A stretch of DNA of 64,000 nucleotides. It comes from Treponema primitia ZAS-1. Its GTDB lineage: Bacteria; Spirochaetota; Spirochaetia; Treponematales; Breznakiellaceae. Where the stretch lies: the NCBI RefSeq assembly GCF_000297095.1, contig NZ_AEEA01000048.1:1-64000 (forward strand). The letters are read 5' to 3'. Shown here in pieces: positions 45,596 to 54,282 of this stretch. Position numbers and translations under genes: made by a program. The notes beneath the pieces are model-generated. The model did not search any database. It worked only from the letters and a program-made list of their open reading frames with translations, and was not told the origin of the DNA. Every line of letters begins with the position of its first letter. Position 1 is the stretch's first letter.

Positions 45596-47827
45596 TCAGG
45601 TAACCGGGTCCCACCCTTTCTTTACGTTCTTCGCGATAAAATCATCACAGAGCCCCAGGATTTGTTTTTCATCACTTGATATGCGCATTTCCGTAGTGAG
45701 GATTTCATTCCGTTCGGAACTGAAATTCGTAACCGAAAGCACATAGGCGGGATAGCCGTATTCCTCCTTATTAGTCTTCCAGACAAGGAATTTCTGTACC
45801 ATTAATTTCCCCCCCGCCTTAGCAGCGGATTCTTTCCGGTACACTTCCCGGCGAAGCATGGCGGATTGGGGCAGACTGCCGCCGGCACGGTTATCTTCGG
45901 ACAGGGACTGTGCCTGGGGTGGGGCAATATGATCGTACACCTGGGATATCCGCAGGTCCTGGGGGTTTATGCCCTTGTCTTCCCGGAAACGCTCAAAGAC
46001 CGGCGACACAAAACTGAACCCGGGGATAGTTCCACTGCGGCGCCAAAAATTGCTGTTCAGTTCAAGCAGGGGGTTGATTACCGATCCTGAGCTGTTCTCA
46101 AACAACACATCATTAACGGAAAGTTCCATTACCAGTCCCGGGCGAATAAGGCGGAAAGCCACATGGTTGGAATCGGTTTCGATATAGTTCGATTTGATTT
46201 CCCGCTCCAATAATACCGGGTAGAGTTCGTGTTTTTGCTCCGCACTGAGACCATTGCCGGTACGCCCAATTACCTGATACCGTCCGTCCTCAGTCATAAG
46301 GGCGTAAAGCAGGGTCCGCACCTGTCCTGCGCTCTCGCCGGATCCTTCGGAGAAACCGATTATTGCCGCATCAATAGAAAGCCGGGGTTTGATCTTGTAC
46401 ACCATGGGTAAATCGCTTCTGACCACGATACCTTCGCTGCCATCGTCGTTTACCCAGGTGTTAAAGGTCTCCTTCAATTCGGTTTTTGAAGAGGCGGATG
46501 TAAAGCAAACCGGAGCGCAGTAGCGGCCGCCGCTGAAAATTTCCCGGAGTTTTGTGTGGGTGTCCCCATAACCATGGGATGTGAAGGATGTTCCCCCCGC
46601 ATCGGTCAAACTGATGATATCAAAAACTGCAAGCCGCAGTTCTCCGTACCGGGAGCTTTCCGCCAGAGCTGCGAGAACATCGAATACCCTGGTGCGTCCT
46701 GAGTCCTCGCAGGCGTAGAGCTCCGCCGGGATTACCGCTTCCCGTACCCCTGCCGCCTTGAGCATCTGTGCCGCTTCGGCTATACAGGGGAGCATTGGCC
46801 GGGGTTTGCCGCCTGAATTGAGGGCGAAGATATGTTCCCCGTTCCAGAAGAGTACCGATAGTTCGCCATCGTATTTACGGGTAATATAAAAGTGATTCCC
46901 AATGACCCTTTCATCGATCTGCGCGGGGCAGAGGCTTATGTAATTTTTGACGATCCTGGTTTTATAGGCAATTACCTGTTCCGCTAAACCCGCCGGAACA
47001 TTCGCCGGTTTCACCGGGGGGATGGGCGCAGCGGCGGTCGGAACCGACTGCAGCAAAGGTGCGGCTGGGGCCGATGGCAAAGACGGAGCGGCAGCCGGGG
47101 CTGGCGGCAACAAAGGCGCAGTGAGGGTCGGTGATGGTAGGGGTGCAGCCGCTAAATCCCGGATCAAGCCGTTCAGAGCCTCCTGCCGCATACCTGCCTT
47201 TGCCTCACCGGCAATATTTCCGGCGGCAATTTCCACAGCCCGAAGTATGGTGTTATGAAGCCCTTCCCGGAACGCCGCCGGCCCTGGGGCATCAAACACT
47301 GCGTCGGGGCATCCGGCAAATTGTTCAAAAAGGCTTTCTGCGGGATGTTTTCCCATGGAAATAACCGCTTTGACGGCGTTTATATACCATTTGTTTTTTT
47401 GCAGTTCAGTAAAACTGTCTTCATAATTCCCGAAACTACCGCCTGAGCCGAGCATAAAAATAACCGGAGGGTAATAGCCCTTACTATCCCGCATAAAAAC
47501 TTTCCGGGAAAGCTTCTCCTGTAATTCTCTAAGGGCTGCGCCATAGTTTGCATTCCCGCCGGCGGCCAGGGTGCGCCAGGAAAAACCGGCAATGTCTTCC
47601 GGGCCGCTTCCGGTAATCCACCGAGCCTCATCGGAAAAGGCCATCACGGCAACCTGTATCCCCAGGGCGGTATTAGCGGAGCATAGGGCACCCATCTCGC
47701 TGACTATCCTTTCCATTACCTCATTAACTGCGTTAATCTTTGAGCCTGCCATGGCCGATGAGGTATCAATCAGAAAAAAGAGTACCCCGGTCTTTCTTGG
47801 AATCGAATTGACAGTAGTAAGGGACAT
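45596..47827 (-). CDS. vWA domain fused to an ATP-dependent DNA/RNA ligase-type nucleotidyltransferase
   Basis: A 743-residue three-part protein. Residues ~10-200 are a vWA domain close to the TerY protein encoded upstream, but the metal site is degenerate: DTSSA replaces DTSGS, GGNANYG replaces GGSTDMG and LGSGGS replaces LSDGEP. Residues ~228-275 are a Pro/Ala-rich linker. Residues ~285-580 carry the ligase motifs: I KYDGE (Lys318), III PAELYA (Glu369), IIIa LAVFDII, IV EGIVVR (Glu465) and V YKIKPR, then an OB-fold-like region. Residues ~604-630 hold FERFREDKG as in ligase C-termini. A ~110-residue tail follows. The nucleotidyl-transfer residues are intact. It is the last gene of the kinase-PP2C-vWA operon. 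Confidence 0.88.
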   Translation of the reverse strand: MSLTTVNSIPRKTGVLFFLIDTSSAMAGSKINAVNEVMERIVSEMGALCSANTALGIQVAVMAFSDEARWITGSGPEDIAGFSWRTLAAGGNANYGAALRELQEKLSRKVFMRDSKGYYPPVIFMLGSGGSFGNYEDSFTELQKNKWYINAVKAVISMGKHPAESLFEQFAGCPDAVFDAPGPAAFREGLHNTILRAVEIAAGNIAGEAKAGMRQEALNGLIRDLAAAPLPSPTLTAPLLPPAPAAAPSLPSAPAAPLLQSVPTAAAPIPPVKPANVPAGLAEQVIAYKTRIVKNYISLCPAQIDERVIGNHFYITRKYDGELSVLFWNGEHIFALNSGGKPRPMLPCIAEAAQMLKAAGVREAVIPAELYACEDSGRTRVFDVLAALAESSRYGELRLAVFDIISLTDAGGTSFTSHGYGDTHTKLREIFSGGRYCAPVCFTSASSKTELKETFNTWVNDDGSEGIVVRSDLPMVYKIKPRLSIDAAIIGFSEGSGESAGQVRTLLYALMTEDGRYQVIGRTGNGLSAEQKHELYPVLLEREIKSNYIETDSNHVAFRLIRPGLVMELSVNDVLFENSSGSVINPLLELNSNFWRRSGTIPGFSFVSPVFERFREDKGINPQDLRISQVYDHIAPPQAQSLSEDNRAGGSLPQSAMLRREVYRKESAAKAGGKLMVQKFLVWKTNKEEYGYPAYVLSVTNFSSERNEILTTEMRISSDEKQILGLCDDFIAKNVKKGWDPVT

Positions 47828-47843
47828 CGCAAAGCCTCCTTGT

Positions 47844-48551
47844 TTAGTCCGGTGTTTTTAATTCCATATTGGTCAAATGGAGTATCAAGCAATACTGTGG
47901 GCCAGCCTTTCCGGCGTCAACAATACGGCCCTCCAGAAATCCCCGGTAGGGTTCCCCGCCGGCGCTTAAAATAATGGGGTCACTCCCTTTTTTTCCCGCC
48001 CCGATCATCATCAGGCTTTTGTGTTCCTGCAGTGTTTTTGCCATGTCGTACAAAAAGTCAAAGCTTAAGCCTGAAGTGTGCCTGAGCTGATAGTTTTTGG
48101 CAAACACAAATTTTCGCACCGCCTCTTCCTTGGAGATTTCCCGCCCCGTCCATTGCAGGGGAATATCAACCGATACATTTGCCAGGGCCTTTGACATATC
48201 CCGCCGTTCTTTCTCCGTTCCATCGGGATTGTAGAGAACCTGCACAAAATCGACCTTGTAGGCGATTTCTCCGTCTCCGGTTTGATAGAGCTTGTACGTT
48301 TTGGTCAAGATCCTGCCCGCAAGTTCCATATCCACCTCCGGGTCCCCGGCGATAAGGGCCTCTCCCAAAGTATTAGCATCCCCGTATTTTTTTATCAACG
48401 ATTCTGCGCTGGCCGTAGTTTTAAGGAATTTGATATTTCGCCTGTCCCTTCCATCGGGTAGAACCAGTTTTACTGAGGGCTTCTTTGGGAACGCCTCAAA
48501 ACCAATCCTGGCGTCCCGTTTCTTTTCATTGCTTATGTTTATTCCCCGCAT
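47844..48551 (-). CDS. Hypothetical protein of the vWA/PP2C operon
   Basis: A 235-residue soluble protein without a recognised domain. It is rich in basic residues at the N-terminus and mixed alpha/beta. It sits 16 nt before the vWA-ligase gene and 23 nt after its neighbour, so it is certainly an operon member. It may be an effector or adaptor for the ligase; no motif supports a specific function. Confidence 0.75.
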   Translation of the reverse strand: MRGINISNEKKRDARIGFEAFPKKPSVKLVLPDGRDRRNIKFLKTTASAESLIKKYGDANTLGEALIAGDPEVDMELAGRILTKTYKLYQTGDGEIAYKVDFVQVLYNPDGTEKERRDMSKALANVSVDIPLQWTGREISKEEAVRKFVFAKNYQLRHTSGLSFDFLYDMAKTLQEHKSLMMIGAGKKGSDPIILSAGGEPYRGFLEGRIVDAGKAGPQYCLILHLTNMELKTPD

Positions 48552-48574
48552 GGGAACCTCCTCTTTAATACGAA

Positions 48575-49180
48575 TCAGAACATGGAAAAGTCTATTTCCC
48601 CGTCGTTCTCATTTTCGTCATCTTCAAGCGCATCTTCATCAATCTCACCGGCTTCGCTGAGGGACAGCATCTCGAAATGGGCGGGATATCCCAGAAGCAT
48701 AAAGAGTTTTTCTTCTTTTTTGAGGAGAAACGCCGCTGTCCCCTCGTATCCATCCCGATAATTGTAGGTAAACGTATAGATGTTTTCCCCGATTGCATCA
48801 ATAAAGGCTGTATCCGTTTCAACATTATATACCGCAGTAATACTGTGGTTAAGAAATTCATCAACCGGGACTGATTTTTCCAGGAGGATGACGCCATCAT
48901 AGCTTGATTTCATCAAAACAGCCTCATGGCCGCCTAAAGTGACGGCCTTGAGGCTGCTCCGTTCCACCCAACGCGATTCAGGGGAGAGTATCCCCAAGCC
49001 GATGCCTCCCTGGGGGATGATGAAGGCGCCTCCTGAATCCATGGATACCAAAGTACAGGGGCCGCCTTTTTCGTCGATGGCCAGGGTTGCGCTTTTGCCG
49101 TAGAGTTTTGCCCGGTCCAACTTCAGGGGTTCGGCGCAAAAGGAGGCGCCCCGCAATGAAAAGTTTAACTGTCTGCCCAT
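48575..49180 (-). CDS. Hypothetical acidic-tailed protein of the vWA/PP2C operon
   Basis: A 201-residue protein. The body is predicted beta-rich (for example KSATLAIDEKGGPCTLV), and the C-terminal ~30 residues are strongly acidic (EDALEDDENENDGE), ending DFSMF like a peptide docking tail. The start overlaps the PP2C stop by 16 nt, so translation is coupled. No domain is recognised. Confidence 0.72.
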   Translation of the reverse strand: MGRQLNFSLRGASFCAEPLKLDRAKLYGKSATLAIDEKGGPCTLVSMDSGGAFIIPQGGIGLGILSPESRWVERSSLKAVTLGGHEAVLMKSSYDGVILLEKSVPVDEFLNHSITAVYNVETDTAFIDAIGENIYTFTYNYRDGYEGTAAFLLKKEEKLFMLLGYPAHFEMLSLSEAGEIDEDALEDDENENDGEIDFSMF

Positions 49181-50034
49181 ATCATTTCTCCTCTGGTGTT
49201 ACTGAACGCTCCAGGCAGGGCGCCCATGTCAATAAGGCCCGCAATGGATACATCGTCCCCGGAACCTTTCTCCGTAAGCCGAGGAAGAAAGGCCCGCAGT
49301 TCATTGAAGCCCTGTTCAAAACCGGCACCCATAAAATTTCGGGCTACCATCCGGTACAAATTGGAAAGATGTTCTTCGTTATCCGCAACAGGATAGGAAT
49401 CGTCCACACCATCGGTACCGATAAAAACCCCTGCGGGCAGGCTCGTACTGAAAAAATGTCTGAACCGGGCGGCGGCGTCACCATCGCAGATGGATGTTGT
49501 TGTGTTAAGAAAGCAATTACTATCCCAGGGTATGGGCTGGTTGAAACTTCCGTCATGGTTCAGGACTACACATTTACCGTCCCCAATCTGGATGCCAAAC
49601 CAAAAGGATTCCGTTGCCGCCGCCGCAATAAGGGTGGAACCGTAGATACGGGACAGGGAATTCCCGTTTTCCACCGCCCCTTCTGCCGGGTCCGCCGCAA
49701 GGTCCGCATCTACCCTAAGGCGCCATGAAGCGATGATACTCTTTTCCAACTGCGACAGGAACGCTGCCGGGGAAGATGCAACATTGATGTTTTTGGCCCG
49801 GACTGTCATAATAAATTCCTTTATACATTCAAGGGCGCACTGGGCCGCAAACTGAGCTCCCCGGTCACTTCGGATATAGGCGTCTCCCCCATGGCCGTCA
49901 GCAACTGCGGCAATAGCCATGTTGTTCCCCGAATAGTGCAGGGAGTAATCCTGACAGGGTTTTCCTGTCCGCAGGTGGTTCGCTCCGGCGCAGCTGCAGC
50001 TGAACCCTTGCCGGCATTTACCACTCATCATCAT
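49165..50034 (-). CDS. PP2C-family protein phosphatase
   Basis: A 289-residue PPM/PP2C phosphatase. Metal-binding Asp residues are visible in VADGHGGD (Asp46) and FIGTDGVDDSYP, and the C-terminal Asp in GSGDDVSIAG, so the enzyme should be active with Mn or Mg. It removes phosphates placed by the kinase encoded upstream. It overlaps the vWA gene by 17 nt and the next gene by 16 nt. Together with TerY and the kinase it forms the TerY-P triad. Confidence 0.92.
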   Translation of the reverse strand: MMMSGKCRQGFSCSCAGANHLRTGKPCQDYSLHYSGNNMAIAAVADGHGGDAYIRSDRGAQFAAQCALECIKEFIMTVRAKNINVASSPAAFLSQLEKSIIASWRLRVDADLAADPAEGAVENGNSLSRIYGSTLIAAAATESFWFGIQIGDGKCVVLNHDGSFNQPIPWDSNCFLNTTTSICDGDAAARFRHFFSTSLPAGVFIGTDGVDDSYPVADNEEHLSNLYRMVARNFMGAGFEQGFNELRAFLPRLTEKGSGDDVSIAGLIDMGALPGAFSNTRGEMIWADS

Positions 50035-50917
50035 TAGAAGCCGCCTGTACCGCCGCCATTTCCTTGAGTTGTTCGTTTAAAATTTGCTGTTTGATTGTTG
50101 TTTCCGGCACCGATGCCGCCGGGACGCCCCCGGCCTCAGAAGAGAGAGCAGCCATTGGAACGGCTGATGTGACACTGATAGTGGGTGTCACTATACCGGT
50201 GTTGGCACCCCCGGCAGCACTCCCAGCCTGAACCGAGGCCTGTACGGCCGAACCGCCATTCGTCGATGCCTGGCCAGCGGTTCCAAAAACTCCGGCCTGC
50301 ACACTTTTACTGGCTACCTCCGAGGCGCGGATACTGACAAAGCGGATCATCTTCCTGAGCATGGCCGACGAATGTACCTCCAGCACCGATTCGGTACTGC
50401 CGGTAAATTTCGCGAGCATCCCCTTGTTGGCATCGTCGCCGATGGACACCGCAACCTTAATGCCCTTCTTGAACCAATTGTTCTGTTTTAATTCATCCAG
50501 GGCAATATCAAAATCATCGGTGGGTTCCCCATCGGAGAGGAGGAACAGCGCTGGGGCGAATGAGCCGGTGGCTTCCTTCATAAAAGCTTTGATGGAGAGT
50601 TTTTCGTTTAGTTTTCTAAAGGCGTCCCCCATGTCCGTGGAACCTCCGGCGTCAAGGTACTGCCACCGGAAGAGCTCGATGTCCTCAGGTCCCTGGGCGG
50701 TAACCCAGCGGGAACCGCTTGAGAATTCCAGGGCCGCTATCTTGATCCGGGCATCGGCGTTGGCGGCGGACAGGTCCTTTAATTCGGGGATCACCTCCTC
50801 AATGGCGGCGTTGACCGCGCCGATTTTTGATCCACCCATGCTTCCCGATGTATCCACCAGGAAGAAGAGTACCATGGTTTTCCGGGGAATCGCCTCTACC
50901 GCTTCGTTTAATGACAT
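50018..50917 (-). CDS. terY: TerY-like vWA-domain protein
   Basis: A 299-residue protein with an intact MIDAS: DTSGSMGGS (Asp22, Ser24, Ser26), GGSTDMG and LSDGEPTDDF. Residues ~1-200 form the vWA fold. The C-terminal ~100 residues are low-complexity Ala/Ser/Val-rich with a final acidic stretch (NDDEW). TerY-type vWA proteins are thought to be metal-dependent scaffolds linked to stress and tellurite resistance. It is closely related in sequence to the vWA half of the ligase fusion. The gene follows the kinase stop by 17 nt. Confidence 0.9.
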   Translation of the reverse strand: MSLNEAVEAIPRKTMVLFFLVDTSGSMGGSKIGAVNAAIEEVIPELKDLSAANADARIKIAALEFSSGSRWVTAQGPEDIELFRWQYLDAGGSTDMGDAFRKLNEKLSIKAFMKEATGSFAPALFLLSDGEPTDDFDIALDELKQNNWFKKGIKVAVSIGDDANKGMLAKFTGSTESVLEVHSSAMLRKMIRFVSIRASEVASKSVQAGVFGTAGQASTNGGSAVQASVQAGSAAGGANTGIVTPTISVTSAVPMAALSSEAGGVPAASVPETTIKQQILNEQLKEMAAVQAASNDDEW

Positions 50918-50934
50918 TTTTTACTCCTTACTAT

Positions 50935-52221
50935 TTATATTATTTGGGCAGTAACACTGCCAAACACAATGGTTGTACCCTTATCCAGGGACGCGGTTTT
51001 CCCCGGCCCCCGGGAAACCTGTTTGCCCGTGCTGTCCAAGACCAGCCAGGTTTTTTTCGAACGGTTTTTAAGTTCCGGCAAGCCCGTATCAGGGTTAATA
51101 ACGGCCTCGGCGGTGACCGTGGAGAAATCGTCCGAATCCCCCTCGGTATGACATGCGTAGAGTTTTGTACGCTGATGAAGCGGAATATTGTACCTGGGGG
51201 TACTGATGTGCCGATCAAAGGTATGTTCCTCTCCACAGGCGGGGCATTTTGTGGGATTAACCGGATCGGCGAAAAACACTTCCCCGCAGGGGCACTTAAA
51301 AATCTCTCCCCGCAGGCGTATAAAGGTTTTGAGCCAATCCCGTTCAATGACTCGGAAGGATGGGTCTGTCAGGGCAGTTTTGCTAAAGGCTTCGGTGAAT
51401 TTATCCCGTACATAGCCGGGGTACAGGGGCCAGCGGACGATGGCGTTGTTGTTGATTCCCGGAACCGGGGAATTTGAGTCGTCTTCCGGATCAAAGATGA
51501 AAAGCGGTTCCCCGCCGTAGAGTTTCCGTTCCAGCTCCTCGGTCATGCAGGGGGGGTATGCCTTTTTGCCTTCCAGGGGGTGGTTGTTCACGAGCAGCAG
51601 GAAAAGTACCACCGCCAGGGAAAATTTGTCCGTATGTACGCTGGGCATGGCTTTCCCCAGAACAATTTCCGGGGCGATGTACCGGCACTTTCCCGCGATA
51701 CCTAAGTTCTTGCCGTATTCGGACACATTATCGTTATCACAGATAAGCACCTCCCCGGTTTTGGGGTGAACAAAGAAGTTCCCATCGTTCAGATCTTGGT
51801 AACTGTAGCCCTTGTTGTGAAGTTCCCGGAAGGCGGCGGCGATGTAAAGGGCGGCGTTGATCATAGCTGTAACGCTGGCAAATTTCTGCCTTGCCAGAAG
51901 ATACTCGGAAAATTCATAATACTTCGGAGGCCGGAGATCCATGATGTACCCGAAGTCGTCCGACGGCTTCCCTGCGGTAAGGTCCTGGGGCCAGAGGAAG
52001 GATTCCGTGGGGGCGCCCTTCCTGATGTTGTTCTCTAAGTTTTCATGGAATTTCACCGGATTCCGTAACTTTTTTGCGGAATACCATTTTAGGGCCTTGG
52101 GCTTGCCGTCATAACTTACCCGGTACACTGCGCCCTGTCCGCCCTCTCCCAGTTTTTCCCCGACCTTGATGGTCTTGAGGCTCCCGGTTTTCAGAATTAC
52201 TCCCTTTGTCAATTCATTCAT
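50935..52221 (-). CDS. Ser/Thr protein kinase with C-terminal zinc ribbon
   Basis: A 428-residue Hanks-type kinase. The glycine loop is GEGGQGAVY (25-33), the ATP Lys is in ALKWY (45), the catalytic loop YQDLNDGNF (Asp143, Asn148) and a DND in place of DFG at ~162-164. After ~300 a zinc ribbon has Cys310, 312, 326 and 329 (FKCPCGE and KCPACGEE). The last ~85 residues are a small beta-rich domain. The layout matches the TerY-P kinase. The start has AAGGAG. The ATG overlaps the stop of an FGE-domain remnant. Confidence 0.92.
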   Translation of the reverse strand: MNELTKGVILKTGSLKTIKVGEKLGEGGQGAVYRVSYDGKPKALKWYSAKKLRNPVKFHENLENNIRKGAPTESFLWPQDLTAGKPSDDFGYIMDLRPPKYYEFSEYLLARQKFASVTAMINAALYIAAAFRELHNKGYSYQDLNDGNFFVHPKTGEVLICDNDNVSEYGKNLGIAGKCRYIAPEIVLGKAMPSVHTDKFSLAVVLFLLLVNNHPLEGKKAYPPCMTEELERKLYGGEPLFIFDPEDDSNSPVPGINNNAIVRWPLYPGYVRDKFTEAFSKTALTDPSFRVIERDWLKTFIRLRGEIFKCPCGEVFFADPVNPTKCPACGEEHTFDRHISTPRYNIPLHQRTKLYACHTEGDSDDFSTVTAEAVINPDTGLPELKNRSKKTWLVLDSTGKQVSRGPGKTASLDKGTTIVFGSVTAQII

Positions 52222-52458
52222 GATCTTATCTCCTTTTTTATAGTTCTTATTGAACGGGCCAAACGGAATCCGATGGAATTATAGTGCATTCCATAGGGAG
52301 AAAATCCGGACCGGTGGGCGAAACGGACGGCTGCGCAGATTACAGTACTCCACCACCGGGTTTTCTGCGCCCTTGAACCTGCTCGGGTTATATCCGATCA
52401 GATCCTCATATTCCCTATGGGTAACGAGATAGGCGCCCAGATAAAAATCCTGCCCTGT
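52218..52458 (-). pseudogene. Internally deleted FGE-sulfatase/C-type-lectin-fold gene remnant
   Basis: Minus strand from 52458 encodes GQDFYLGAYLVTHREYE followed by YNPSRFKGAENPV and EYCN, the start of a formylglycine-generating-enzyme (FGE) domain. After a frame shift it encodes CAAVRFAHRSGFSPYG and HYNSIGFRLARS, the end of the same domain, with about 130 residues missing between. The final TGA (52218-52220) overlaps the kinase ATG, so an FGE-domain gene was probably once the gene before the kinase. The 265-nt gap between the AAA and kinase genes holds little else. Confidence 0.8.
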
Positions 52459-52486
52459 ATTTTAATTAGCCCATCCGTTTCACCTA

Positions 52487-54196
52487 TCATTGCTGCACCC
52501 CAAAGCCAATACGGTTTTCTTTCTTCTCCATTTTTTCTTCAGTGCAAAAACGTACCAGCGCTTCCAGGGAAGGTTCCCTGCCGGTAAGTACCTGTTCCAT
52601 TGAGTACTTGCGGGCGATATTTTCTATCTGACCCCCGGAAAAATCAAACCCGGATGCCAGGCTGCGGATATCTTCGGGGGGCAAGAGGGGGAGCATGGTC
52701 TGCCAGATGGATTCACGGGCGGCAAGACAGGGCTTGGCGAATTCAATCTTAAAAAGAAAACGCCGTTCAAAAGCCCTGTCCAGGTTTTGGACAAGATTGG
52801 TGGTAGCGATCAGTATCCCTGTCAGGTTCTCCATTTCCTGGAGGATAATGTTCTGAATGGCGTTTTCTGTCTGGGCGGTATTACCGCTGCTCAGATCCCG
52901 GCGTTTACCAATGACCCCATCGGCCTCGTTAAAGAGCAATATCGGTTCAGGCTCGCCGTGTTTTTTCGCGGTTTCCACTGCGGAACGGTAACGGTCAAAA
53001 ACATTTTTAATGATTTTTTCGCTCTCCCCGAACCACATGCTTTTTGTCCGGGAAATGTCTACTATCATGATGTCCCGGCGGGTTTCCCGGGCCAGTTGGT
53101 AGGCGGTTTCGGTTTTCCCTGTTCCCGGGGGGCCGGAAAACAAGCAGGCAAAACCGGTCCGCATCCCTTTTTCCGTGAGCCGTTCCCGCACGGCGCCGAA
53201 TTGGAGCGGTTCCAGGAGTTCCCTGAGCCGCCTGATTTGGGGCGCTTCCTGTTCATGGTAAAAGAGTTCTTTTGCGGTGATCTTGTCCGCCGGAATAAGG
53301 TCCCGTTTTTTTATTATCCGGGTTTCTGTAAGCTCAACTTCTCCCAGGAGTTCCTGTTTTGCCTTTTCGGTCAGGGTAAACTGGTCCCGTTCCTTAAAGC
53401 CGGCGGCGCCGGTATTTTCGATAAGCCCCAGGGTAAAAAGCTCGCTATTACCGTGTTTAAGATTACGGAGCTCACTTTTCGTTACAAAAGGAATGGTGTT
53501 CATCGATTCAAAAAAGTTTTCAATCTCATGCAGAGAAAGCTGTTCATCCTCATCAACCGCCATCTTGCAGCAGAAATATACCAGCAGTAAAAAATTACAA
53601 TCATCTAAGGGGTAATCCCTGATTTTTTTGGGGAAAAAGAGCTGGTCATTTTGCTGAAAGAGGCTGTTTATCTCCCCAAGCAACGGATTAAGCCGCAGTT
53701 CATCCCCCATTTTTTGGATTATGGAGTACAAAACCATAAAAAATTCATCCGCAGGCAGGTTCCGGTACACCGGAAGTGAAACCTTTTCTCCCTTGCGGGC
53801 GGCGTTTACAACTTCCAGGGGGACTCGGTAGATAACGTGGTTGTGCCTGCCCCTGTTATATTGTTCTTCATCAATTACACGACTGGTTATAAACCGTTTC
53901 TTTTCCAGTGTCTCAAGGACATCCATGTACCGTAGAATTTTTATTTTGCTGACCTTCATTGATTCGGTTAATTCGCTTAGGGAAATGAAACCTTCATCAA
54001 ACCGGGCAAGGAGGTGTGAAAAAAACACCGCTTCCTGGGGTTTCAGGTCCAGTTTATCCATAACAAAGCGGATATGGCGTTTTGCATCGGCGGCGAATTC
54101 CCTGCCGAGCCCTTTTTTGCGGGACAGGGATACGATCTTCCCTATATGTCCCAGAAGGTCCAGAGGGCGTTTTACCTTGATTTCTCCGGTTTCCAT
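52487..54196 (-). CDS. AAA+ ATPase with N-terminal winged-helix-like region
   Basis: A 569-residue ATPase. Residues ~1-300 are helical, with HTH-like segments (SLSELTESMKVSKIKILRYM). The AAA+ domain has Walker A GPPGTGKT (355-362), Walker B LLFNEADG (420-427, with Asn in place of the usual first Asp) and sensor residues in ATTNLVQNLDRAFERRF. It resembles Cdc48/FtsH-like AAA proteins that remodel partners. The start has AAAGGAG. It is first in the vWA/PP2C operon and has a palindromic operator just upstream. It may load or remodel DNA or proteins for the ligase. Confidence 0.9.
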   Translation of the reverse strand: METGEIKVKRPLDLLGHIGKIVSLSRKKGLGREFAADAKRHIRFVMDKLDLKPQEAVFFSHLLARFDEGFISLSELTESMKVSKIKILRYMDVLETLEKKRFITSRVIDEEQYNRGRHNHVIYRVPLEVVNAARKGEKVSLPVYRNLPADEFFMVLYSIIQKMGDELRLNPLLGEINSLFQQNDQLFFPKKIRDYPLDDCNFLLLVYFCCKMAVDEDEQLSLHEIENFFESMNTIPFVTKSELRNLKHGNSELFTLGLIENTGAAGFKERDQFTLTEKAKQELLGEVELTETRIIKKRDLIPADKITAKELFYHEQEAPQIRRLRELLEPLQFGAVRERLTEKGMRTGFACLFSGPPGTGKTETAYQLARETRRDIMIVDISRTKSMWFGESEKIIKNVFDRYRSAVETAKKHGEPEPILLFNEADGVIGKRRDLSSGNTAQTENAIQNIILQEMENLTGILIATTNLVQNLDRAFERRFLFKIEFAKPCLAARESIWQTMLPLLPPEDIRSLASGFDFSGGQIENIARKYSMEQVLTGREPSLEALVRFCTEEKMEKKENRIGFGVQQ

Positions 54197-54238
54197 TGTT
54201 TCTCCTTTATTTCTATGACATACTATAGCATAGTCACA

Positions 54239-54255
54239 GTGACATCTAATGTCAC
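54239..54255. promoter_or_regulatory. 17-bp palindromic operator upstream of the AAA gene
   Basis: GTGACATCTAATGTCAC: 7-bp arms that are exact inverted repeats around CTA. It lies 43 nt before the AAA start, overlapping the likely promoter. The same motif is found at 55333-55349 and 61806-61822. Confidence 0.8.
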
Positions 54256-54282
54256 AAAAAAAGAAACTCTGAAATATTTCAA

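Noticed and set aside
52250..52432. Plus-strand small gene between the AAA and kinase genes
   Set aside because: The minus strand here encodes FGE-domain remnants; the plus frame is incidental.
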